NCBI GenBank assembly: GCA_033239005.1
Contig: BSQZ01000006.1
Coordinates: 6,193,501 to 6,257,500, forward strand
Reading direction: 5' to 3'
DNA: 64,000 nt
From: Lamellibrachia satsuma
Lineage: Eukaryota; Annelida; Polychaeta; Sabellida; Siboglinidae
Part shown: piece by piece, positions 1 through 11,200 of the stretch
How the letters are laid out: each line of letters starts with the position of its first letter
Position numbering within the stretch: position 1 is the first letter of the stretch
Notes under the pieces: model-generated
Told to the model about the DNA's origin: nothing
Database searches by the model: none
The model's input: only the letters and a program-made list of their open reading frames with translations
Translations under genes and position numbers: made by a program

Positions 1-180
1 ATGGTCTTTGTTAGACCTGTTATTATGTTTCATTGGGTTAAGTAAGATAATATTCTGTTACGATATGGTCTTTGTTAGACCTGTTATTATGTTTCAGTGG
101 GTTAAGTAAGATAATATTCTGTTGTTACGATATGGTCTTTGTTAGACCTGTTATTATGTTTCAGTGGGTCAAATAAGAGT
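1..180. repeat. Short tandem repeat, about 65-bp unit, three copies
   Basis: Three copies of a unit beginning atggtctttgttagacctgt start at 1, 65 and 132, so the periods are 64 and 67 bp. The third copy fades near 170-180. The array starts at the first base of the window and may extend to the left. No coding potential was seen. Confidence 0.9.
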
Positions 181-589
181 TATTTTAACTTGATTATGGA
201 TTGAATTTACTTAAGCTTGATCTTTGCTGTAATATACTGTAATGTCAATTACTCATAGTTTTATGCAATATTGTATTAAAACACCGTGCAACCAAAAGTA
301 ATAAACATTGGCCTGGTCTCTGGGCATTACTGGGCAGTGGTGTAGATGGCCAGATACATACTCAGATGTGTAGTTTATAGTGTTAGTAACATATTGCAAG
401 AGCCAGCTGACATCTGTTTGATACTATACAGACAGCTGGTATATATGTTTATCTACACCGACTCTGTTTGGTCTATTGTGTACGTTAGACAAGAATGGCA
501 GTTAATGAGCTACCTTTTGGAAGTAGTTTCTACTGTACTTCTTAGCAAGACTTTCTAATGCTTTTATGTTTAACAGACCTTTAGCTTCC
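181..589. other. Non-coding stretch
   Basis: AT-rich DNA. A 70-codon ORF at 346-558 has no recognisable motif and no supporting splice sites. I see no gene here. Confidence 0.5.
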
Positions 590-798
590 TCAAGTAGTTA
601 TACTCCAAACAGCCCAATCTTGACTTGCCGTAACGCAGGAATTTGGACCAACGGCTTTTAGTGTCTCTTCCGAAAGACACAGGCAAAGTGGGGTGAACGA
701 AATTGCCCAAGCTTCGAAACGGCGGGGGTGAAATCGAACCACCATCCTCTCGATCGACAGGCGGGGTACTCTAAGCATTAGACCACCACTCCCCACAC
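590..798 (-). mobile_element. tRNA-derived SINE, copy 1
   Basis: Read on the minus strand, the element begins with a tRNA-like head: an A-box-like tggtggtctaatgc just below 797, then the B-box-like ggttcgatttc near 735-745. A body containing cgtttcgaagcttgggcaat and a segment around tgtctttcggaagagacact follow. The head and body recur at 60.6-60.83 kb, the body alone at 10.61-10.69 kb, and a diverged copy at 54.62-54.72 kb, so this is a dispersed SINE rather than a tRNA gene. The cloverleaf is degenerate. The 3' boundary is approximate. Confidence 0.75.
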
Positions 799-1610
799 TT
801 CCTGATACTACCTCTAGGCCGTCTAAGTTCTAACTGGGTAAACCAGCAGGCAAGTTAGACTGATGGGAAAACTAAGGGTGGAATGACCCAATCAGTGCAA
901 TGTATGGGATCAGGCTCACCTACGATATAAGACTGGGTTATATGCTTGGGATTAATTTTAGGGTTAGTGGTTAGATGTTTCAAAAAGAGTTAATATTTTA
1001 GGGTTAGTGGTTACTGGTTATGTGTTTTGGATTAATCTTAGGGTTAGTAGTTATATGCTTTGGTTTAATGTTATAACAATGCAGTGCTTTATGATTAGAA
1101 GATTATCCCATTGTCGTTTATGAATAGGCTATTATGTTGTATGTTGACTCATGCTTTATTTGTTAATACATCCATGGGCAATATGGTTAATTGCCAAGTC
1201 TGGTCACAAATGCAATGCACTGTTAGACATAATAAAACATACACAGTTATCTGATGATTGTTCATGTTTGTTGAATCTGTCCATAAGGCTGAATGGCAGA
1301 ATGGCAGAATGAAAAATTAAGGAGAACAAAATCAAAAGCAAGACAACATCTTAGCTAATCATGAACCGTGTTGTAGGAATGTTAACCACTAGTAATTTGT
1401 ATCCACTGTCCTTGAAGTTATATAGTGTGTTAATGGAATCAGCAGGTATAGTGTATGATGTCCAGATTCATACTAACAATTTGTCAGTTTGCCAATGGCT
1501 AAAAACATGAAGTTTAGCTATAAAAAATTAAATACCTTTTGCCAATTTGACCGGGAAAACAAGAAATTACAGAACTTCTGAATTTGTAGGTCTGTGCTAA
1601 TGAACCTGCC
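799..1610. other. Non-coding, short imperfect repeats
   Basis: The phrase ttagggttagtggttagatg and close variants recur three times between 955 and 1060. Nothing else was recognised. Confidence 0.5.
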
Positions 1611-1709
1611 AACCTCAGCAAGGTCATTCACTGTGTGGTCACTCACCTAACGTCACCCAACCTCAGCAAGGTCATTCACAGTGTGGTCACTCACCTAACG
1701 TCACCCACC
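1611..1709. repeat. 58-bp direct repeat, two copies
   Basis: aacctcagcaaggtcattca occurs at 1611 and again at 1669. Both copies continue through tgtggtcactcacctaacgt with one substitution. This is a simple tandem duplication. Confidence 0.9.
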
Positions 1710-3996
1710 CACCCTTATGTGAACCTTTGGTGACACTTGTGTGATGAGTGGAGAGTAAACACCGTTTATGTTGTGTATTTGCAGCTGTTGATTCTGCAAA
1801 TACAGGTAAAAGTCAACAGTGTCATTTATGCTGTCAATATACATTATATTCTTATTTATATGTGTTTGGCACGAATGCATCATGTTTACATGCATGTAAA
1901 ATAAGTTATATTGGAGTGGAAACTTTAATTCAGCATTGCAAGTCACTTATTCACTTTGTATCAGCTCACAGATACACCTTGAAACAGCGAACATACCTTG
2001 AATAATTGTTATTATTTTTTATTACATTTTCTAATGACATGTTTTTGTTTAAGGTGACAAATCAGTGGTATACTTAGCATAATGGGTCTGTTGTTTTGTT
2101 TATACCATATACCATTAATAGTTGAAACATGTGTCTGTTGTTCTATAGACTATTATGTCACTAAATGCCATGCTGCTGCTGGACAAATAATCAACATTGT
2201 TGCCATATTATGTACACTATGGTAGGTTCATTATTCAGTTTAACTCCACAGTGGGAAAGGTCTGTATATAGAAATAATGAACACTAATGAAGTAAATTTA
2301 TTGTCAACCTCCTTCGTGAATCAACTGTTTATTTCCGTCCTTTCTCCTGAGCTGTATTGAGTCAGTGCATATTTCCGGTGCCTGTTTATCATGTAAACAG
2401 AATCCAGACTATGTTTGTTTGTCATGTACAATAGCTGCAAAGAGCAGTGACCCAAACAGGAATTCCTGCCAGTGATTGTTCTTGCCTGCAAAAATGTGAT
2501 AACGTTAATAAAGCTTATAATTTATTATGTATGTGTCATGTCACATCTATAATTAGTAGAGTGAAATCACGAATGATGTTGGCCTAAACCTTATCAAACA
2601 TTGTTGTGTTTCTATATTATTGGTCATTTTGATTATTGTCGCATCTAAAGCAGCTGTAAGTTTATCCAATATAATGTTACCCAGTCTCCCATAATTATAA
2701 TGCATATGTAAAATCTGTTAACACCAGCACCATTATGATGTAGAATCGCTATTTCCTGGTTTAAAAGGAGCATGTAAAAACAGATGATGGTGTTTATTTC
2801 TTGAACGGCAGAGAGGGTTTGGCAAGTTATTGTTTACATGTTATTGTTTACATGTCCGGAATCTTGAAGTTAGTCTTTCATTTCACAATCATTTCATTGA
2901 TATAATTATTGTGAATTTCACAATCAACAATTCCTATAATTATAGTGAATGTATAGTGTAATGGATAAATATCCTAAGCCAAGTACAAGTTCATTTAGGT
3001 ACATTTTGAGATAGTGAAACCAGTGTATAGAGGACAACATTGGGTGTGGCCATATTAGAGAGGTTGTTCAATGTCCATTATTGACATATAGTCATTGTGT
3101 ACATGGCTGCAGAGGTAATTATATTATGTAATTGCAATGTCAACATTTGTCTGTTTGTGTGCCTGTCATGGCATGGATGCAGGTTTTACTGTTTTATCTA
3201 AAAAAAACCTAAGGGGGAAGGATACATCTTGTAGTTGTATGCCACCCCATGATGGAAAGGGTTAATATGAGTGTTATATTTACTTGCTGTTGGTGTTTAG
3301 CACAGGCACTAGTGGGGGTGTGTGTGAGCGATGCATCGTGGGTATTGTAGCATCTCTTGTGACACTGATCATCAAGTCATGTGGAGATGTTTAGTGCCGC
3401 CGCCTGTGTTTCATTTTATTTTGCTTCACTTTGGTTTGTATCAAGTTAATGTGTGGCATTTTGTTTGAATCTAGAATCATTCAGTGCCGACGTGTGACTT
3501 CTGTGCGATGTGTGTCATTTAGTGTAGTGTACTGCAGTCATTAACGACATGAGTTTGTGCTCGAGTCATGTGCATGCATTTGTAATAACTATTGTGTATA
3601 TCTGTGGTAGCAGTTATGTCAGGACATTGATATTAGCATTTCATGCATGACTGAAGAGAAAGGTGTGGTATTCTGCGGTAGATCTATTGTGTTGTTGTCT
3701 GTCATGCTTCAGTTGTGTCATGCTGTCTTTGACGTTATGTCATCTGGGTTAACTGGGTAGCATAGTACAGAACATTACGCTTGTGTATCACCTAGTTATT
3801 GCTTTGACAGTACGAAGTGATTGGCTATGCAGTAGGTCCCAATGCAAGTCAAATCAGTCAAATTTTAATCAATGAAATCAATCACATTTATTTTCATCAT
3901 GACCTCTTTCAAAGTATGATAGAAATAAAGATTTATGGAGAATTAAACTTTGATGATAACTGGCAACACCTTTCAAGTATGACTGTCATACAATTG
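1710..3996. other. Non-coding stretch upstream of the EGF-ligand gene
   Basis: AT-rich sequence with many stops in all frames. The overlapping ORFs at 1701-1946 and 1748-2005 carry no domain motif and no convincing splice context. No gene is supported. An upstream 5' untranslated exon of the downstream gene could lie here but cannot be seen. Confidence 0.5.
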
Positions 3997-4020
3997 TTGG
4001 TGAACATATATATATGTTCA

Positions 4021-4054
<34 letters not shown>
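3997..4054. repeat. Perfect 28-bp palindrome joined to an (AT)n tract
   Basis: Positions 3997-4024 form a perfect inverted repeat with arms ttggtgaacatata / tatatgttcaccaa. The right arm runs directly into an alternating AT tract ending near 4054. Such sequence can extrude as a hairpin. A 79-codon ORF through it is an artefact of the AT tract. Confidence 0.9.
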
Positions 4055-4055
<1 letters not shown>

Positions 4056-5155
4056 ATGGTGGATGATAATTTTGTTGGATGGGGGCTCAGCAGATCAGTT
4101 CCATTTTACTAGTACAAATATATATGCAGACATAGTAATTATATATCCTTGTATGTATATTTGTTACTAGTTATTATTTATGTAATATATAAATAATTTT
4201 GTGATGCAATACCAATGATGGAATTAAAAAGTACATACATATTTGCATTAGTGAATTGATTTCTCCCATTTATTCAGGGCTTATAAAAATTCTAACCCTG
4301 CAATGACTCTGGCGAAGGTGAGGAGAAGGTAATTTGCCACGTGGTGTAGCATGTCTGGTGCTTCCACCTGGTGACTATCGTGCTCACTTGAACCTGCCTG
4401 CATATTATTTGACACACCTGGAGATCACTGAGGCAGAATATAGAAACAGACAGTTTATTTATTAACTACTCTGCTCTATTGTCATTATTGTGTAGACACA
4501 TTTGTAAAGGCATAAATTATGCAAAACGCAGTTCACTGAATATCTGTATAGCAATGCGACAGACGGGACGCAGGAGTTTGTCAGATACCTACTTACTGCC
4601 TTTTGTAATCTTAATTGCAATGTTTGCATGATGCTCATACATATTGTCACTGTCGGTTACATTTTATGAACATACAGTGTATTAATGCAACGCGTATGAT
4701 TAGTTTTAAACAGTGTGCACACCATGCATTGTATACAACACATGTGACATGCAAGTTTAGAAGGTTTATACTGACTCGGAGGAAGGGCACATTAATGTTA
4801 TTGTCTGGCCATATCTAAGCCAAATTTCTGATGTCGCTCCTGGGTATTATCAGCTTGCCCTACATGGACCAAAGATGGCAACATTCATTGATGATAGCAA
4901 AGGAAATTTAATCCATGCTTTATTGAATGTGTACAAGAACAATGTTTTTTTTAATTAATCAGATAGTGTGTTCATGTTTGTAAGTATGCAGGGGCAAATG
5001 TCTCTATAAATTAATAACAACCAGCTTGTGGTGTATCAGTGGCATATCCTATATATAGTGTTATTATCCTGGGAAGTAAGGCACTAATGTGTTCCTGAGG
5101 AGGTGGGGTTTAAATATTGGGTTTTAACATTTCTGCTGTTGTGTGTGTCGGACTG
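4055..5155. other. Non-coding stretch
   Basis: Short ORFs at 4462-4650 (-) and 4615-4818 (+) overlap on opposite strands and show no motifs. No gene seen. Confidence 0.5.
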
Positions 5156-7012
5156 TGTCCCCCTCTATCCCATAGACACGCACTGACCATGGGACGACGT
5201 TAACGTTGTGTGTGTCCTCTATCCCATGGGCACACACTGACCATGGGACGACGTTAATGTTGTGTGTGTCCGTGTCCCCCTCTATCCCATGGGCACACAC
5301 TGACCATGGGAGGACGTTAACATTGTGTGTGTCCCGCTCTATCCCATGGACACACACTGACCATGGGACGACGTTAACGTTGTGTGTGTCCCCCTCTATC
5401 CCATGGGCACACACTGACCATGGGAGGACGTTAACATTGTGTGTGTCCCGCTCTATCCCATGGACACACACTGACCATGGGAGGACGTTAACATTGTGTG
5501 TGTCCTCCTCTATCCCATGGACACACACTGACCATGGGACGACGTTAACATTGTGTGTGTCCTGCTCTATCCCATGGGCACACACTGACCATGGGAGGAC
5601 GTTAACATTGTGTGTGTCCTCTATCCCATGGACACACACTGACCATGGGAGGACGTTAACATTGTGTGTGTCCTCCTCTATCCCATGGACACACACTGAC
5701 CATGGGACGACGTTAACATTGTGTGTGTCCTGCTCTATCCCATGGGCACACACTGACCATGGGAGGACGTTAACATTGTGTGTGTCCTCCTCTATCCCAT
5801 GGACACACACTGACCATGGGAGGACGTTAACATTGTGTGTGTCCTGCTCTATCCCATGGGCACACACTGACCATGGGAGGACGTTAACGTTGTGTGTGTC
5901 CCCCTCTATCCCATGGACACACACTGACCATGGGACGACGTTAACGTTGTGTGTGTCCCCCTCTATCCCATGGGCACACACTGACCATGGGACAACGTTA
6001 ACATTGTGTGTGTCCCCCTCTATCCCATGGACACACACTGACCATGGGAGGACGTTAACGTTGTGTGTATCCCCCTCTATCCCATGGACACGCACTGACC
6101 ATGGGAGGACGTTAACATTGTGTGTGTCCCCCTCTATCCCATGGACACACACTGACCATGGGAGGACGTTAACGTTGTGTGTGTCCTCCTCTATCCCATG
6201 GACACACACTGACCATGGGAGGACGTTAACATTGTGTGTGTCCTGCTCTATCCCATGGGCACACACTGACCATGGGAGGACGTTAACATTGTGTGTGTCC
6301 CCCTCTATCCCATGGACACACACTGACCATGGGACGACGTTAACGTTGTGTGTGTCCCCCTCTATCCCATGGGCACACACTGACCATGGGACGACGTTAA
6401 CGTTGTGTGTGTCCCCCTCTATCCCATGGACACACACTGACCATGGGAGGACGTTAACGTTGTGTGTGTCCCCCTCTATCCCATGGGCACACACTGACCA
6501 TGGGAGGACGTTAACATTGTGTGTGTCCTCCTCTATCCCATGGACACGCACTGACCATGGGAGGACGTTAACATTGTGTGTGTCCTGCTCTATCCCATGG
6601 GCACACACTGACCATGGGAGGACGTTAACATTGTGTGTGTCCCCCTCTATCCCATGGACACACACTGACCATGGGACGACGTTAACGTTGTGTGTGTCCC
6701 CCTCTGTCCCATGGACACACACTGACCATGGGACGACGTTAACGTTGTGTGTGTCCCCCTCTGTCCCATGGACACACACTGACCATGGGACGACGTTAAC
6801 GTTGTGTGTGTCCCCCTCTGTCCCATGGACACACACTGACCATGGGACGACGTTAACGTTGTGTGTGTCCCCCTCTATCCCATGGACACACACTGACCAT
6901 GGGACGACGTTAACGTTGTGTGTGTCCCCCTCTATCCCATGGACACACACTGACCATGGGACGACGTTAACGCTGTGTGTGTCCCCCTCTATCCCATGGA
7001 TACACACTGACC
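5156..7012. repeat. 57-bp minisatellite, about 32 copies
   Basis: The unit contains ccatgggacgacgttaac, then gttgtgtgtgtccccctcta and tcccatggacacacactga. Copies differ at a few fixed positions: ggacg/cgacg, ccccc/tcctc/cctgc, and gacac/ggcac. Because the unit is 57 bp (19 codons) with no stop in the frames concerned, one long frame stays open on each strand: about 666 codons on minus, reading PWSVCVHGIEGDTHNVNV per unit, and about 649 on plus. The three length variants seen are 3 or 6 bp. I regard these as repeat artefacts, not proteins, but record the in-frame indels. Confidence 0.97.
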
Positions 7013-7165
7013 AAGCCAGTGTCGCTGCCTTGTCAGTTTCTTTCAAAGATAAACTATCTTCTCTAGACAGCCGTGTAAACAACCTTCTCTTGTCTGAGTT
7101 TCTTTGTAGAGTACATGCTCTCATTCAACAAATATTTGTTCAGTTACTTTTTTAGTTTGTCATTA
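7013..7165. other. Unique spacer between two minisatellites
   Basis: About 150 bp of unique sequence between the 57-bp and 58-bp arrays. The first frame of the 57-bp array runs into it before stopping. No independent function visible. Confidence 0.5.
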
Positions 7166-7713
7166 TAACCAGGATGCATTTCACTAAGATCAGGGAGCTC
7201 CCAGAACTCTATTTTAGATGTAAATGAGGTTCAAGGATTTCACTAAGACCAGGGAGCTTCCAGATCTCTATTTGAGATGTAAATGAGGTTCAAGGATTTC
7301 ACTAAGACCAGGGAGCTCCCAGAACTCTATTTGAGATGTAAATGAGGTTCAAGGATTTCACTTAGACCAGGGAGCTCCCAGAACTCTATTTGAGATGTAA
7401 GTGAGGTTCAAGGATTTCACTAAGACCAGGGAGCTCCCAGAACTCTATTTGAGATGTAAATGAGGTTCAAGGATTTCACTAAGACCAGGGAGCTCCCAGA
7501 ACTCTATTTGAGATGTAAATGAGGTTCAAGGATTTCACTTAGACCAGGGAGCTCCCAGAACTCTATTTGAGATGTAAATGAGGTTCAAGGATTTCACTAA
7601 GACCAGGGAGCTCCCAGAACTCTATTTGAGATGTAAATGAGGTTCAAGGATTTCACTAAGACCAGGGAGATCCCAGAACTCTATTTGAGATGTAAATGAG
7701 GTTCAAGGATTTC
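7166..7713. repeat. 58-bp minisatellite, about 9 copies
   Basis: The unit reads ttcactaagaccagggagct, then cccagaactctatttgagat and gtaaatgaggttcaagga. Copies are very homogeneous, differing mostly by single substitutions (ctaagacc/cttagacc), which suggests recent expansion or conversion. It is unrelated in sequence to the neighbouring 57-bp array. Confidence 0.97.
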
Positions 7714-8162
7714 ATTGATGTCAGATAAATATGGGTTATATTTTATCAGTCCAGTAGCACCTACCAACTTCATAAGTCTATGGATACATATTGCCTGTGT
7801 TCTCATTGATGCAAGGAACCAGGTGATCATGTCACTAACAGCTCATTATGATATTTGTACCTTTTCCTACTTAGATTAGCTCAATTCCTGGGAGGAGATG
7901 TATTTTCAAAGCCTGAGCTTCTTGGTTAATAGTAAGATAGCCCCCAGATGTTTATCATTCCACCTGTTACTGCCACTAGTACATTCATTTTTTGTATGCC
8001 ACCAATAAAAATCCAGCTAACTTTGTGACAAACGTGTGTAATGCCTAAATGATGCAATGTTCATATTAAGTAATATAAATAATACTAAGCGAATAGTTAC
8101 TGTATTAGTGTGCACTGATTACCATATGATGATGATGATGATGATGGCTTTATGTGTTTCAG
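7714..8162. other. Presumed intron or upstream flank of the first coding exon
   Basis: Unique AT-rich DNA ending in a (GAT)n run (8128-8147) and a tttatgtgtttcag acceptor at 8149-8162. If the acceptor is used, an upstream untranslated exon exists that I cannot locate. Confidence 0.45.
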
Positions 8163-8298
8163 ACCCACACTGAGGCTGCAGCAAGTTATGTGAGTGACTC
8201 CATCATGTTTGACTTAAGAACAACAACCGTGGCTATGAAGCCACCCCCAGCATGGACCACCCTCTTTCTGCTAGTCTCTGTCCTACTGCGGCTCACAG
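8163..8298 (+). CDS. EGF ligand exon 1: signal peptide
   Basis: Acceptor tatgtgtttcag precedes 8163 and donor ACAG|gtaaga follows 8298, leaving phase 1. In-frame ATGs lie at 8205 and 8235. The second gives MKPPPAWTTLFLLVSVLLRL, a typical signal peptide (short N-region, hydrophobic core). The frame is open to the acceptor, so an upstream start is possible, but these two are preferred because they place the hydrophobic core near the N terminus. Confidence 0.75.
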
Positions 8299-11200
8299 GT
8301 AAGATGTCACTTCACAAACTGTTCACGGTTGTCGAGTCTTGCCCTTGAAACCATTTGTCAGGTGGCAAATTTTGCTCCAACTTCAATTACATGAATGTTT
8401 TTTCCTACACTCCGGGTATGTCCTCTTGTCAGTTTTCAAAGGTGAGTGTCATATATTAAAATAAATTAGCACCAACTGTTAGTCTCATCAGTCCAGTTAA
8501 GGAGTGTTCAACAGGATTGCTGTGCTAGCTTCTGTACAGCTAGAAAAAACAGAAGCTGGGTGCTTGTGCAACTTATTTGGGCAGTGAGCCAGTATATGGT
8601 GCGTTAACTCATCATGTTTCAGTCTGTCTGTTACTGATGGCATGGTGCTCCACTGTGTAAACGCTGTTTTCTTTCGACTAAACTTAAAAGCTTTTGAGTA
8701 AACTTAAAAGCTTGCCAAACATCTTATACGTTATTTTATACATCTTTTGCATTGTTGTTTAATCTACAACAGTTTTATTTACTGTACATCGTAGATTATC
8801 TCAATTAACGATCTCTGGTAGCCACTCACAATATATATATATATATAATATATGTATATACTGGTTGTTGTGAATGTGCCAGATGCCTGGTTGTCCAGGG
8901 TATCTAATGTCTTCCTTCCATCTGAATAATGATGTATTTATACTATATAAAATATATTGCTCTTATTTCTTGGATTTAGCTTTTATTGGTTGCTTTTAGT
9001 GCACCGAGTAAATGATAATGCAAGAACGCCTTGTCTACCATATGATATGATGGGATCTGCATAGACGTTTTGGATATATATTAACTGACAGTACAAAATG
9101 CCAATTTTTTAGAATTCTGGTAAAATAAATTGTCGATGCTCATAATGGTGAGCTTCTTGTGACATCCAACTAACCATTGTTGATTCGTGATGATTGGCTG
9201 CCAACAACTAATGCTGATAGATGCTCAGGTGGGCGTGATGGATGCAAGTAGTTATCTACAGTTGATCAAAAGCAGGTACAATACTATCATCACTGCTTGG
9301 TGATGAATTAATAATAGTCGAGATGTGTTCAGTGGTGAGTTCCAATTCAAAGTGACAGTCATAAATCAACAATTAAAAACTTACCTGCCATCTCCGTCTG
9401 ACAGCCGTCTCGTTGCCCTGGCAGCGGGAAGCCAGGTGTACTCATTCCAAACCCAGACATATGTCTGTGGGACGAAGCAGCTCCCAGCCAGGGATAGCAT
9501 CTTCCTCTCTGGCAGATGAGGCAGAAATAGCAAATATTCTCCCAGACGATATATTCACGCTCGGATGCACACCAATGCAACCACAGCTGCTGTGGAGTGT
9601 GATTGGTGCAGCTTTCTACAACTGCCAGTTATTGATTGGGGCATGAAATATCAATGGACGAGAGGGCGGCGGTGTTTCGTGGTTTGTGTCTGCTGCGGCG
9701 GTTGTAATTAGCAGTCACGGGGGATGCTGGTGGCTGGCGTGCCTGCAAGCTCTCACTGTCTGGGATGTGATAGGGTGGCACTGTGGGATTCCTGGGAGTC
9801 GAGTCAGCACAGGTAAGGAGAACAGTGCTCATACAATAGCTTAGATTTTTTCCGGCGTCTTTGGTTTAATGTCATAGAACCGTAGCGAAATGAAACAGCG
9901 GCAGAGTGATTGTGTGTAGTTGTAGCACTTGTGGAGGATAAGATTCAAGGTTGTTTGTATCAGAAATAATGTTTGTACAAATAATTTAAATTGAGAGTGT
10001 TGTAAACAGTTGAACTGAAGTGGTATGCAAATATAATAACGAAAAAGTAAATAATTTTAAAAGACATGCTTTATGGATTTATTGGAAAAAATCACTGGAA
10101 GCTGTTTTAGAAAAATAATGCAGTTTGATTATTATGTTGTTATTCTTACCAAGGCTAATGATAGAAAGAGGTGTTGACAGTCGTTTGTTCTCCGAGACAC
10201 CTATCTAGGTATTTCAGGCATCTGCCATGCCTTATTGGCCTGCATTCATGGTGCAGCAATCGAACGATATCTTGACACGCATCAAGCCACCTAGCTACTA
10301 TGTAGTTGCCTTATTCGGAGAACTGCATTGATTTGTCCATTAGGGCGGTCATCTAGGTCTTGGTGAAAGTCTTGTCTATATTCATTACAGATACATTAAA
10401 CATGTAGGTGTGAGCATTGTTAATTTGGATTAAGATCACTGGAATATATGTATGGCTGAGTTTGGGTAACGGTGATTGTTTTGAAGAAGCATGTATGTTT
10501 CTGGGGTCCCTTTAACGTGGTCTAGAAAGCTCTGTTGAGCTAATACTTTATGTGATGTTCCTGAATGAAAAACCATTTTATATATTGACTACCATGATGC
10601 TGTTTTGAAGCATAGGCAACTTCGTTCACCCCACTTTGCCTGTGTCTTTTGGGATAGACACTAAAAGTCGTTGGTCCCTTCTGCTTTGTGTTTATGGGGT
10701 ACATGTGCAACCTGCTGTATACCGAGAGGGAGGGGGAGGGGAGGGGAGGGGAAGGGAAGGGAGGGAGCATCATAGTAGGGGGACAAAATATTAACAGCTT
10801 TTGTTTTGCTAAAAATACTGCACTCGTGGCTGAATAAATTTAAGAAAAATGTTGAAACTGTTATCACAAAAAGTGGAAAAAGACAACTGTTGATAAAATT
10901 GTAATGAAGACATTAGGGGTATCACATATGATAATTTCAACACTGGCAAGCTGCAACATAACAATTAATGGTGAGACTTATAGCAAAACAAGTACATTTA
11001 TTCAGTCATTTCGATTGTGTAGGTATTGTAGCATAATCAGACAGCAGGTGCTATCAAGAAATTAGTAGAAGAATTGCAGTAACAAAGAACGCATGACTTG
11101 TCAAGTACAAAGATAAAAAAAACGTATCAGGAAAAGATGCCTACAGTTTCTAGGAAATGTAAATAGAAGCATTAATTTCTTATTGCGTGTTGAACAGTTA

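Noticed and set aside
5124..7155. Two long overlapping reading frames, about 666 codons minus and 649 codons plus
   Set aside because: Both come from a 57-bp repeat whose length is a multiple of three and which lacks stops in those frames. No start context, splice sites or domain supports a gene.
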